This document shows positions 52,118-60,054 of a stretch of DNA of 64,000 nucleotides, in pieces (position 1 is the first letter of the stretch; every line of letters starts with the position of its first letter). The position numbers and the translations under genes are program-made. The notes beneath the pieces are model-generated. The model did no database searches, was not told the DNA's origin, and worked only from the letters and a program-made list of their open reading frames with translations. Origin of the DNA: Betaproteobacteria bacterium (GTDB taxonomy: Bacteria > Pseudomonadota > Gammaproteobacteria > Burkholderiales > Burkholderiaceae_F); NCBI GenBank assembly GCA_016861185.1, contig BOKW01000003.1, forward strand, positions 558,001 through 622,000, given 5' to 3'.

Positions 52118-53509
52118 CTACGGTCTGTGCAAGCGCTCCTTCAGCAGCCGGCGCGCCTCTTCGAGCACCGGATCGCGGCCCGCGCGCAGGTCGGCGAGCG
52201 TGGGCAGCACGAGCCGCGTCGGCGCGAGCGGCTCGCCTTCCATGCGCCGGCCGCGCGCCGAGACGAAGCCGGTTTCGGCGATGCGCAGCCCGCCGCCGTC
52301 GGGCAGCACGTGTTCGGTGCGAACGGCGACCACGCAGCCGCAGGTCGACTCGCCGACCGTGATCGCGTTGCGCTGTTCGACGAGCGTCGTGGCCATCAGC
52401 TCGGACGCGCTCGCGGTGCGGCGGTCGGTCAGCACCGCGATCGGGCCGGGAAACGCGTCGGCCGTGGGCCTGAGCACGACGGCCGAGCTGCGTTGGCCCG
52501 CGCCCTCGCGCCTCACGCTGGTCATCACTTCGCGCGCCGCGGTCATGAACTGCGCGGCGAGCCACGTGTACATCGCGTAGTCGCCGCCGCTGTTGCCGCG
52601 CAGATCGAGGATCAGCGCGCCTGCGTCCGCGACCTGCTCGACCGCACGGCGCAGCTCCACGCGCACGTCGGCGGCGAAGCGCGTCAGCTTCAGCACCGCG
52701 ATGCCGTCGTCGAGCCGGGTCAGCTCCACGCGCGGCGGCGCGCCGACCGGCACGACCGGCAGATCGACTTCGATCGGCGCCGCATCCGGCGCGCGCTGCA
52801 GGGTCAGCCGCAGCGAAGGCGGGGGCGCGTCGGGTGCGCCGCGCAGCAGGCGCTGCAGCGCGCGCAGGCGGCGGCCGCGCTCGGCCTCGGCGGTATCGCG
52901 CGGCAGCGGCATCACGCCGCTCGGCTCGCCGGCGTCGTCGACGGCCGCCGACGCGCGCTCGAAGAACGCCTCGTCGAGCGCCGTGCCGTTCAGCGCGACG
53001 ACCACGTCGCCGGCGCGCACGCCGGCGCGCGCGGCCGGCGAGTCGGCTTCGACGGCGACCACCGCCGCCCGCCCTTCGACGATGCCGAGCGCGGCGCCCG
53101 TCTGCGGCGCGATAAAGCGGCGCCGGTCGGCGCTTTCCTTCGCGGTCAGCACGACCGTGTGCGAGTCGCGCAGCTCGCGCACCATCGCTTTGAGTGCACG
53201 GTAGAACTGCGCGTCGCTCGCCGCCGCGAGCGCCGCGGGCAAGTGCCGTTCGCGCGCGGCGGTCCAGTCGACGCCGTTGAACGAGGGGTCGTAGTAGCGG
53301 TCGGCGACGAGTTGCCAGACGCGCTGCAGGGTGGCCGCGCGCTTGCCCGGCGTGTCGTAGACCGGCGCAAGCGCCGTCTGCGACACCGGCGCGAGCTGCG
53401 CCGGAAAGTCCGCGGTTCCCGACGGCGGTCGCTCGGACAGCGTGCCGCAGGCGGCGAGCAGCAAGGCTGCCGCAGCGACAACGGCGGGATTCAGGATCGG
53501 AGAGCGCAC
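52118..53509 (-). CDS. S41-family peptidase, lipoprotein
   Basis: A 463-residue protein with a lipobox (AALLLAACGTLSE) and a C-terminal processing protease-like layout: a PDZ domain (about 140-200, ALGIVEGRAAVVAVEADSPA) and an S41 core (about 240-450). The nucleophile Ser lies in RTASASELMATTLVEQ, but the lysine of the Ctp Ser-Lys dyad reads Cys in TVGESTCGCVV, so this is not a standard Ctp; the fold may use another base, as NSR-type S41 proteins do. It is encoded between pyk and fba and likely has its own transcript. Confidence 0.85.
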   Translation of the reverse strand: MRSPILNPAVVAAAALLLAACGTLSERPPSGTADFPAQLAPVSQTALAPVYDTPGKRAATLQRVWQLVADRYYDPSFNGVDWTAARERHLPAALAAASDAQFYRALKAMVRELRDSHTVVLTAKESADRRRFIAPQTGAALGIVEGRAAVVAVEADSPAARAGVRAGDVVVALNGTALDEAFFERASAAVDDAGEPSGVMPLPRDTAEAERGRRLRALQRLLRGAPDAPPPSLRLTLQRAPDAAPIEVDLPVVPVGAPPRVELTRLDDGIAVLKLTRFAADVRVELRRAVEQVADAGALILDLRGNSGGDYAMYTWLAAQFMTAAREVMTSVRREGAGQRSSAVVLRPTADAFPGPIAVLTDRRTASASELMATTLVEQRNAITVGESTCGCVVAVRTEHVLPDGGGLRIAETGFVSARGRRMEGEPLAPTRLVLPTLADLRAGRDPVLEEARRLLKERLHRP

Positions 53510-53510
53510 T

Positions 53511-53689
53511 CGAATCGCGAATTACGGATTACGGATTGCCGATTGCGCTGCGCTGAACTGCCGTCAGTCCGAGCCGCTCCGCGGGCGGGAAGCTCGGACT
53601 GCGCAAATCGACGTCGCTCGCCGCGCCGGGATCGACGAGCGGGCACCCATCCGCGCGATCCGCAATCCGAGCAGCGCAATCCGAATCAG
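53511..53689. repeat. Inverted GATTGCGG repeats around a gene-free segment
   Basis: 53511-53551 carries GCGAATTACGGATTACGGAT followed by TGCCGATTGCGCTGCG; 53652-53689 carries the inverse pattern GCGATCCGCAATCCGAGCAG and on, reaching the pyk stop. Between them is a 100-bp segment with a 9-bp hairpin AGTCCGAGC (53567-53575)/GCTCGGACT (53592-53600) and no gene. The flanks match those around the four-helix-bundle gene at 55.1-55.5 kb. Confidence 0.6.
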
Positions 53690-55119
53690 GCCCCACCCAC
53701 GCGGACGATTTTGAGCGTGTTGGTGCCGCCGGCCTGGCCCATCGGTTCGCCGCAGGTCAGCACGATCAGGTCGCCGCGCTGCACGCGGCCCAGGTCGAGC
53801 AACAGCTTCTCCGCGGCGGCCAGCGCCGCATCGCGCTCCTGGCCGGCGGGAAAGTGCAGTGGCCGCACGTTGCGGTACAGCGCCAGCCGGCGTTGCGTGG
53901 CGACGCTCGGCGTCAGCGCGTAGATCGGGATATCGATGTCGTGCCGGCTCATCCACAGCGTCGTCGAGCCCGACTCGGTCAGCGCGACGATCGCCGCGCA
54001 GCGAAGGTGGAACGCGGTGAACAGCGCGCCGTACGCGATCGACTGGTCCACGCGCGTGAAGGTCTGGTCGAGGAACTGCGTGTCGAGCACGACCGCTTCC
54101 GAGCGGTCGGCCTCTTCGACGATCGAGGCCATCGTCTCGACCACTTCGACCGGGTACTTGCCGGCGGCCGTTTCCGCCGACAGCATCACCGCATCGGTGC
54201 CGTCGAGCACCGCGTTGGCGACGTCGCTCACCTCGGCACGCGTCGGCACCGGGTTGTGGATCATCGACTCCATCATCTGGGTCGCGGTGATCGCGAGCTT
54301 GTTCGCCTCGCGCGCCATCTTGATCATGCGCTTCTGCAGCGCCGGCACCGCAGCCACGCCGACTTCGACCGCGAGGTCGCCGCGCGCGACCATGATGCCG
54401 TCGGCCGCGGCGAGGATCTCGCGCAGTACCGGGACCGCCTCCGCACGCTCGATCTTGGCGATGACTTGCGGGCGGATGCCGTGCTTCTCGCCGGCGATCG
54501 TCGCGAGCTGCCGCGCCATCTCGACGTCGGTGCGGTTCTTGACGAACGACACCGCGACGAAGTCGGCGCCGCATTCCATCGCCGTTTCGATGTCGCGCAC
54601 GTCCTTCGCGGTCAACGCCGGCGCCGACAGCCCGCCGCCCTGCTTGTTGATCCCCTTGTTGTTCGACAGCTCGCCGCCGATGCGGACGATCGTGTGGATC
54701 TCCGAGCCCTCGACGCGCTCCACGTCCAGCACGATAAGCCCGTCGTTCAGCAGCAGCACGTCGCCGGGCCGAACGTCGCGCGGCAGGTCCTTGTAGTCGA
54801 GCCCCGCGCGCTGCGCGTTGCCCAGCTCGCAGCCGGCGTCGAGCACGAAGCGATGCCCGGCCTGCAGCTCGATTTTGCCGCCTTCGAACTTGCCGACGCG
54901 GATCTTCGGCCCCTGCAGGTCGGCCATGATGCCGACCTCGCGCCCGCACGCGCGCGCCGCCTCGCGCACGAGCTTCGCGCGCGCCAGGTGATCCGCCGCC
55001 GTGCCGTGCGAGAAGTTGAACCGCACGACATCCACCCCCGCCGCGAGCATGCGCTCCACCACGAGCGGGTCGCTCGACGCCGGGCCGAGGGTGGCGACGA
55101 TCTTCGTGCTTCTAGGCAT
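53686..55119 (-). CDS. pyk: Pyruvate kinase
   Basis: A 477-residue glycolytic enzyme. N-terminal KIVATLGPASSDPLVVERML and VVRFNFSHGTAADH, the catalytic Lys in PQVIAKIERAEAVPVLREIL, and GIMVARGDLAVEVGVAAVPA with downstream ATQMMESMIHNPVPTRAEVS are all present. A C-terminal effector domain follows, ending GTNTLKIVRVG. It converts phosphoenolpyruvate and ADP to pyruvate and ATP. Length is standard for the family. It is followed in the genome direction by repeat-rich DNA and the S41 gene, and preceded by a repeat-flanked four-helix-bundle gene. Confidence 0.97.
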   Translation of the reverse strand: MPRSTKIVATLGPASSDPLVVERMLAAGVDVVRFNFSHGTAADHLARAKLVREAARACGREVGIMADLQGPKIRVGKFEGGKIELQAGHRFVLDAGCELGNAQRAGLDYKDLPRDVRPGDVLLLNDGLIVLDVERVEGSEIHTIVRIGGELSNNKGINKQGGGLSAPALTAKDVRDIETAMECGADFVAVSFVKNRTDVEMARQLATIAGEKHGIRPQVIAKIERAEAVPVLREILAAADGIMVARGDLAVEVGVAAVPALQKRMIKMAREANKLAITATQMMESMIHNPVPTRAEVSDVANAVLDGTDAVMLSAETAAGKYPVEVVETMASIVEEADRSEAVVLDTQFLDQTFTRVDQSIAYGALFTAFHLRCAAIVALTESGSTTLWMSRHDIDIPIYALTPSVATQRRLALYRNVRPLHFPAGQERDAALAAAEKLLLDLGRVQRGDLIVLTCGEPMGQAGGTNTLKIVRVGGA

Positions 55120-55121
55120 GT

Positions 55122-55152
55122 TCGGATTGCGGATCGCGGATTGCGGATTGCG
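55122..55152. repeat. Left arm of the GATTGCGG inverted repeat
   Basis: TCGGATTGCGGATCGCGGAT followed by TGCGGATTGCG, a set of degenerate 8-9 bp units next to the pyk start codon (55119). It is the inverse of 55524-55553 on the other side of the four-helix-bundle gene. Confidence 0.65.
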
Positions 55153-55161
55153 CGCCGGGCA

Positions 55162-55515
55162 TCATTTCCCCTTCAACGAAGTCGTCAGCTTGGACAGCAT
55201 ACGGCCAACCTTGTCGGTTTGCTCGGCCAGTGTGGACAGCGCGTCCGGCGCGACGAATCCCAACCGCCGGGCAAGTTCGATCTGCGGTTCGAGTTCTCGG
55301 AGCGACCCTGCTGCAATCGAGAGGTGATTCAGGAAGGCAGCCGTCGACTTCCGGCCGTGGCCTTCGGCGATGTTCGACGGGATCGAAAGGGCGGATCGCT
55401 GCATCTGTGACGCCAGCACGAACCGCTGTTCGATCGGAAACGGCGCGGTCAGCGCGAATACCGACTGCGCGAGCTCCATCGACGCCTGCCACACCGACAA
55501 CTCGGTGTACTTCAC
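55162..55515 (-). CDS. Four-helix-bundle protein (23S rRNA intervening-sequence protein family)
   Basis: A 117-residue protein of the four-helix-bundle/S23 family. Family hallmarks are the N-terminal KYTELSVWQASMELAQSVF, the helix QRFVLASQMQRSALSIPSNI with AEGHGRKSTAAFLNHLSIAA, and a last helix LSTLAEQTDKVGRMLSKLTT. The start is GTG at 55515, since family members begin with a short VxY/xDLxVW motif; the frame upstream is repeat DNA. Members form pentamers and are often carried in mobile-like repeat cassettes. Here it is flanked by GATTGCGG inverted repeats and sits between pyk and pgk. Function is unknown. Confidence 0.88.
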   Translation of the reverse strand: MKYTELSVWQASMELAQSVFALTAPFPIEQRFVLASQMQRSALSIPSNIAEGHGRKSTAAFLNHLSIAAGSLRELEPQIELARRLGFVAPDALSTLAEQTDKVGRMLSKLTTSLKGK

Positions 55516-55523
55516 GCCGTTCT

Positions 55524-55553
55524 CGCGATCCGCAATCCGCAATCCGCGATCCG
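55524..55553. repeat. Right arm of the GATTGCGG inverted repeat
   Basis: CGCGATCCGCAATCCGCAAT followed by CCGCGATCCG, the inverse of the left arm at 55122-55152. It ends one base before the pgk stop codon (55555), so insertion of the cassette did not disrupt either glycolytic gene. Confidence 0.65.
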
Positions 55554-55554
55554 T

Positions 55555-56757
55555 TCAGCCTTTCGCCCGTTGCTGAAGGATCTCGATCGCCGGCAGCACC
55601 CTGCCCTCAAGGAATTCAAGGAACGCGCCGCCGCCGGTCGAGATGTAGCTGACGCGGTCGCCGATGCGGTACTTGGCGATCGCGGCGAGCGTGTCGCCGC
55701 CGCCGGCGATCGAAAAAGCGCCGTTCACGGTGGCCTGCGCGATCGCGAGCGCCATCTGCCGGGTGCCTTCGCCGAACTGATCGAACTCGAACACGCCGAT
55801 CGGGCCGTTCCAGATGATCGTGCCCGCGCTGTTGATCCCGTGCACGAGTCCGAGCGCGGTCTGCGGGCCGACGTCGAGGATCATCTCGTCGGGCTGCACC
55901 GCGTCGGCGCGGCGGATCGTCGCGGCGGCCGTGGCCGAAAACTCCTTGGCGACGACCACGTCGATCGGCAGCGGCAGCGTGCCGCCCTTCTCGGCGAGCG
56001 TGGCGAGCACCTTCTTGCACTCCGGCACCAGATCCGGTTCGCACAGCGACTTGCCGACCTTGAAGCCTTCGGCGAGCAGAAAGGTGTTGGCGATGCCGCC
56101 GCCGACGATCAAATGATCGACCTTCTGCGCGAGGTTGTTCAGGATCGTGAGCTTGGTCGACACCTTGCTGCCGGCCACGATCGCCAGCAGCGGGCGCTTG
56201 GGGTTGCCGAGCGCCTTGCCGAGCGCTTCGATCTCGGCCGCCATCAGCGGGCCCGCGCAGGCGATCGGCGCGAACTTCGCGATGCCGTGCGTCGTCGCCT
56301 CGGCGCGGTGCGCGGTCCCGAACGCGTCGTTGACGTAGACGTCGCACAGCTTCGCCATCTTCTGCGCCAGCTCGTCGCTGTTCTTCTTCTCGCCCTTGTT
56401 GACGCGGCAGTTCTCCAGCAGCACGACTTCGCCCGGCGCCACCTGCACGCCGTCGACCCAGTTCTGCTTCAGCGGCACCGGACGGCCAAGCAGTTCAGCG
56501 AGCCGCTTGGCCACCGGCGCCAGCGAATCCTCGGGCTTGAACTCGCCTTCGGTCGGCCGCCCCAGGTGCGAGGTCACCATCACCGCGGCGCCGGCGTCCA
56601 GCGCGAGCCTGATCGCGGGGACAGAGGCGCGGATGCGCGTGTCCTCGGTGATGTTGCCCGCGTCGTCCTGCGGCACGTTCAGATCCGAGCGGATGAAGAC
56701 GCGTTTGCCGCGCAACTTGCCGTCGCGGGCCAGAGCTTCGAGCGTGAGCACGTTCAT
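55555..56757 (-). CDS. pgk: Phosphoglycerate kinase
   Basis: A 400-residue enzyme. The N-terminal block [20 protein letters not shown], substrate Arg region [15 protein letters not shown], the conserved [20 protein letters not shown], hinge and ATP site [16 protein letters not shown] and the C-terminal [19 protein letters not shown] with [13 protein letters not shown] are all seen. ATG 56757 (MNVLTLEAL) is chosen; a longer upstream frame overlaps the rhombosortase gene region. It catalyses ATP formation from 1,3-bisphosphoglycerate and is divergent from the rhombosortase gene. Confidence 0.97.
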   Translation of the reverse strand: MNVLTLEALARDGKLRGKRVFIRSDLNVPQDDAGNITEDTRIRASVPAIRLALDAGAAVMVTSHLGRPTEGEFKPEDSLAPVAKRLAELLGRPVPLKQNWVDGVQVAPGEVVLLENCRVNKGEKKNSDELAQKMAKLCDVYVNDAFGTAHRAEATTHGIAKFAPIACAGPLMAAEIEALGKALGNPKRPLLAIVAGSKVSTKLTILNNLAQKVDHLIVGGGIANTFLLAEGFKVGKSLCEPDLVPECKKVLATLAEKGGTLPLPIDVVVAKEFSATAAATIRRADAVQPDEMILDVGPQTALGLVHGINSAGTIIWNGPIGVFEFDQFGEGTRQMALAIAQATVNGAFSIAGGGDTLAAIAKYRIGDRVSYISTGGGAFLEFLEGRVLPAIEILQQRAKG

Positions 56758-56877
56758 GGGAGTTGCCGGGAAGAGTGGGAAAGCGGAAAGCGGCGCGCGC
56801 CGCGCGCGACGAAGGGCGAGGGTCATGCCTCGGCGCCGAGAGCTGCGGCATTATACGAACGCACCTTCGACGCCATC

Positions 56878-57513
56878 GTGATCCGGCTCACCCTCGCCCG
56901 CACCGAATGGGCCGCGCTCGTCGGCGCGGCGCTGATCGTTCTGCTGCAGCAGCTCGATGCCGCCGGCGCCGCGCTCGAATACCGCCGCGCGCTGCTCGCG
57001 GCCGAGCCGTGGCGCTTCGTCACCGCGCATCTCGTGCACGTCAACTGGGAGCACGCGCTGATCAACGCAGCCGCGTGGTGGCTGGTCGCGCGGCTGTTCG
57101 GTCCCGACCTCGACCTGCGCCGCCAACTGATCGCGCTTCTCGCCGGCGCGATCGCGATCGGCGCGGGACTCGCGGCGCTGCATCCGACGATCCTGTGGTA
57201 CCGCGGCTTCTCGGGCGTGTTGCACGCGCTGTACTTCGCCGGCGCGACGTGCTGGCTCGCGAACGCGCTGGCGCGACCCGACACGCGCACGCTGCGCGGA
57301 CTGTGGCTGCCGCTCGCGCTCGCGCTCGGCGGCTGGATCAAGGTCGTACTGGAGCAGCCGTCCGGAAGCGCCACGCCCTACGCCGACTGGCTCGGCGCGA
57401 CGACCGTGCCGCAGGCGCATCTGCTCGGCGCGCTCGCGGGCACGTTGCTGGGATTCGCCTTCGCCTGGCGCGACGCCAAGAAAAACGCCGCGACGGTGCG
57501 CGGCGTTTCGTAG
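56878..57513 (+). CDS. rrtA: Rhombosortase
   Basis: A 211-residue rhomboid-fold intramembrane protease with about six transmembrane segments. The catalytic Ser is in WYRGFSGVLHALYFAG (GxSG type) and the His in VPQAHLLGALAGTLLGFAF. AHLVHVNWEHALINAAAWWL is the conserved HxxW/N-rich block before TM3. Rhombosortases cut GlyGly-CTERM tails from proteins and aid their release or lipid transfer. The only in-frame start near the conserved region is GTG 56878, without a good ribosome-binding site, so the exact start is uncertain. It converges with a GlyGly-CTERM protease gene 12 bp away. Confidence 0.88.
   Translation: MIRLTLARTEWAALVGAALIVLLQQLDAAGAALEYRRALLAAEPWRFVTAHLVHVNWEHALINAAAWWLVARLFGPDLDLRRQLIALLAGAIAIGAGLAALHPTILWYRGFSGVLHALYFAGATCWLANALARPDTRTLRGLWLPLALALGGWIKVVLEQPSGSATPYADWLGATTVPQAHLLGALAGTLLGFAFAWRDAKKNAATVRGVS
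57483..57508. terminator. Rho-independent terminator embedded in the rrtA end
   Basis: AAACGCCGCG-ACGGTG-CGCGGCGTTT, a perfect 10-bp stem. Read leftward it is followed by TTTTTCTT, ideal for ending the leftward protease gene (stop at 57526). It lies within the last codons of rrtA, so the coding and terminator functions overlap. Confidence 0.7.
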
Positions 57514-57525
57514 GCGACAGCGCGT

Positions 57526-59283
57526 TCAGGAGCGGCTGCGGATGCGCGCGGCGAGCCCGAACGCGGCGAGCAGCAGCAGTTGCCACAGCGGGAGTGCGCC
57601 GCCACCACCGCCGCCGCCGCTGGGCGGCGGGGGGACCGCTGCGCTCATAGCTGCAGCAGCGTCGAGCAAACCGGCGCCGCACAGGCCTTCACCCGGTTGT
57701 CCCGGACTGCAGTAGCCGCCCGTCGGATGGGGACGCGCGGTCGAAGTGATGAAGGCACGGAGCTGCGCGGGAGTGGCACTTGGAACGGCGGACTTGAGTA
57801 GCGCGGCCACGCCGGCGACGTGTGCGGTGGCGGAACTCGTGCCGGTGAAGCCGCCGATGGCGGGACCCGAGAGGTTGGGCGGAGTGGAGTCCGGGTTCGT
57901 ACTGTCCTGCGTAGTAACGCCAAAGAGGACTGACGACCACGTGTAATAGCCGACATCCAAGTCCGCGATCGGGCTGGTGAGGACAAAGGGGGTTCCACCG
58001 CCCGGCGAACTAACTGCGATTTCCGGGCCGACATTGGCATAGGTGGCGTTGTCACCGTTAATCGTGTGCGCCGTGACCGCAAGCACGCCGCTGCAGTTAG
58101 CTGGTTGGCTCGCTCCCACGATGCCGACGCCGTTGATTCCGTTGCCTGACGCAGCAATGGGGAGCGCTCCTGCTGCGGTCACGTCGTTCACGGCATCCTG
58201 ATATGCGCGAGAACACGCACCCCCTTCCCCGCCCAGACTCAGATTGATGATCTGCGCCGGAGTGCCGTTTACGACCAATCCACCGCCCGCACCCTGGACT
58301 GGAATTCCGACGGCAAACCGCATCGCGTCGATCACGTCCGACGATTGTCCTCCGCACTTGCCGAGCGCACGCAGCGGCAGGATGCGCGCATCGGGTGCTA
58401 TGCCCGCAGTCGACGTGCCCGGCGGCGGCGGATTCCCAACACCGTTGTTCCACACGCCGACGATCGTTCCAGCCATATGCGTTCCGTGCCACGAACTGTC
58501 CGTATCGCCAGCGACACCGTCGTCACAGAAGTTCGGATAGTTCGCTTTGTCCTGTGCCGTCACCCAGTCGCCGACATCCTCCGGATCGGCATCGCGGCCG
58601 TTGTTGTCTCCTGCCACAAAATTCAGTGGCACACCATCGGCTATCCCCACATTTGACGAAATGAAGTCGTACCCCTGCAGCAGCTTCCCGGCAAGCTCAG
58701 GGTGCATCGACACGACACCCGTATCGATCACCGCCACGACCACCGTAGAAGCGCCGCGCGTCACCGCCCAAGCGCCTTCGAGATTCGCGCCGCCGGTGGC
58801 CGGCACTGTCTTGTTGTCCGCCGTAAACGTGCGCGTCGGCGGGTAGTAGTGCCAGAGCCGCGTCGTGTAGCTCGCGTCCTGCGGGACCTGATACGCGCGC
58901 ACCGGCAGATCGGGCGACGCGTATTCGACGTTTGGATCGTTGGCGAGCCGCGCCGCGACCGCGTTCGCCTCCGTCAGCGTCATCGCCCGCTCGAGCCTCA
59001 GCACCGACGCGTTGCCCGACATCGGCCGGAACGCGCTCATGCGCACGCCCGCACTCGCCGACAGCGCGGCGACGCGTTCGGCGCCGAGCGGCTCCACCAG
59101 TTCGATCGCCTTCGGGTTGCGCAGCTTGACGATCATCTGGCGGATCATCGGCTCGCGCAGTTCGGACGCGGGCTTCTTCTTCGCGACGGCGACGGTGGCG
59201 TGGCCGACCGACGCGGGCCAGGCCGCGACGAGCGCGGCGGCGAACGCGGCACCGGCGAATGCGAGCTTCGGGGCTGGTTTCAC
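57526..59283 (-). CDS. GlyGly-CTERM S8 (subtilisin-like) serine protease
   Basis: A 585-residue exported subtilase. Signal peptide at about 7-28; an I9-like propeptide at about 50-130 (MIVKLRNP ... FRPMSGNASVLRLERAM ... DPNVEYASPDLPVRAY). The triad is Asp187 in VVVAVIDTGVV, His in DSSWHGTHMAGTIVGV and Ser in GGFTGTSSATAHVAGVAALL, with the oxyanion Asn in PIAASGNGINGVG. The C-terminus is a glycine run, a transmembrane helix (ALPLWQLLLLAAFGLAA) and a basic RIRSRS end: a GlyGly-CTERM tail cut by rhombosortase. The start is GTG 59283 with AGGAGA five bases before it; a longer upstream frame is less likely. Confidence 0.93.
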   Translation of the reverse strand: MKPAPKLAFAGAAFAAALVAAWPASVGHATVAVAKKKPASELREPMIRQMIVKLRNPKAIELVEPLGAERVAALSASAGVRMSAFRPMSGNASVLRLERAMTLTEANAVAARLANDPNVEYASPDLPVRAYQVPQDASYTTRLWHYYPPTRTFTADNKTVPATGGANLEGAWAVTRGASTVVVAVIDTGVVSMHPELAGKLLQGYDFISSNVGIADGVPLNFVAGDNNGRDADPEDVGDWVTAQDKANYPNFCDDGVAGDTDSSWHGTHMAGTIVGVWNNGVGNPPPPGTSTAGIAPDARILPLRALGKCGGQSSDVIDAMRFAVGIPVQGAGGGLVVNGTPAQIINLSLGGEGGACSRAYQDAVNDVTAAGALPIAASGNGINGVGIVGASQPANCSGVLAVTAHTINGDNATYANVGPEIAVSSPGGGTPFVLTSPIADLDVGYYTWSSVLFGVTTQDSTNPDSTPPNLSGPAIGGFTGTSSATAHVAGVAALLKSAVPSATPAQLRAFITSTARPHPTGGYCSPGQPGEGLCGAGLLDAAAAMSAAVPPPPSGGGGGGGALPLWQLLLLAAFGLAARIRSRS

Positions 59284-59317
59284 GGGGCTCTCCTGCTGCG
59301 GACGTGGCGTGCGCCGC

Positions 59318-59671
59318 TCACTTGATCCTGACCGGCGCATCGAGGTCGACGTACTCGAAGTCGCCCGACGCTCGCAGCCGCTCGACGAGCGCCGGCACCT
59401 GCTCGCGCGCGGCGGGCGGCGTCAGGTAGACGACGTGCGCGCCGCCGGACATCGGTCGCGCGTAGCGGGCCATCGCGGGCTGCGGAAGGTGGCGCCGAAC
59501 GACCCGCATCAGCGCGTCGGCATCGCTCGCCGGCGTACGCGGCTTGATCATCAGCGCAGCGATCGGCGGCGCGGCTGGCGCCGCGGGAGAACCGGCGCAA
59601 GCGTTCAACGCCGGAAGGCCCAGCAGAATCCCGGGCGTCAGGCGCAATACCTGTCTTCTCGGCAGCGGCAT
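59318..59671 (-). CDS. I9-like propeptide/inhibitor lipoprotein
   Basis: A 117-residue exported protein. The N-terminus PRRQVLRLTPGILLGLPALN has a twin-arginine look and is followed by a possible lipobox Cys25 (LNACAG). The rest parallels the propeptide of the neighbouring subtilase: AALMIKPRTP versus MIVKLRNP, ARPMSGGAHVVYLTPP versus FRPMSGNASVLRLERA, and SGDFEYVDLDAPVRI versus DPNVEYASPDLPVRA. It therefore looks like a stand-alone I9 domain, which in other systems inhibits or folds subtilisins. It is the first gene of a two-gene operon with the protease (34-bp gap). Confidence 0.7.
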   Translation of the reverse strand: MPLPRRQVLRLTPGILLGLPALNACAGSPAAPAAPPIAALMIKPRTPASDADALMRVVRRHLPQPAMARYARPMSGGAHVVYLTPPAAREQVPALVERLRASGDFEYVDLDAPVRIK

Positions 59672-59847
59672 CGTTGTGGCGCGTCGGACGCGCTCGATTC
59701 GTGACGGCGAGCTTACGCGATGGCGGATCGCGCGACCCGTCGGACGAACGATCTAGCCGCCGGGCGTGCGGTCATCGCTTCGGGTATCACGCGCGAGTCC
59801 ATGCCGGGTTGACCGGCGGCGGGGACTGCAACGATTGGAAACAAAAC

Positions 59848-59866
59848 GGGCCGGCGGTGCCGGCCC
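59848..59866 (-). terminator. Rho-independent terminator downstream of gap
   Basis: GGGCCGGC-GGT-GCCGGCCC, a perfect 8-bp GC stem. Read leftward it is followed by GTTTTGTTT, so it can end transcripts arriving from gap. Confidence 0.7.
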
Positions 59867-59895
59867 GGGGGCATTCGGATCCTGCGCCAGAGGCT

Positions 59896-59958
59896 CTACT
59901 TCGCGTTCATCAGCGCAACCGTGGTGTCCAGCATCCGGTTGCTAAAGCCCTCACTCAT
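59896..59958 (-). pseudogene. Remnant of gap 3' end
   Basis: Read on the minus strand this gives [20 protein letters not shown] and a TAG stop, nearly the same as the last residues of the intact gap gene ([17 protein letters not shown]) located 100 bp upstream. No further gap sequence precedes it, so it is a short, diverged duplicate of the 3' end. Confidence 0.75.
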
Positions 59959-59971
59959 TGTGTCTTCGGCC

Positions 59972-60013
59972 GGACGGCGGGCGCCGTCCTTAACTTCGGC
60001 TGCGCCGAAGTTA
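59972..60013. repeat. Two hairpins between gap and its remnant
   Basis: 59972-59989 is GGACGGC-GGGC-GCCGTCC (7-bp stem) and 59991-60013 is TAACTTCGGC-TGC-GCCGAAGTTA (perfect 10-bp stem). Neither has a T-run, so a terminator role is weak. With the remnant and the terminator, they fill the 383-bp gap between the small lipoprotein gene and gap, where there is no other gene. Confidence 0.55.
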
Positions 60014-60054
60014 GCCTACGACGCAACGAATGGGGCACGGCTTCGATCAGACCG

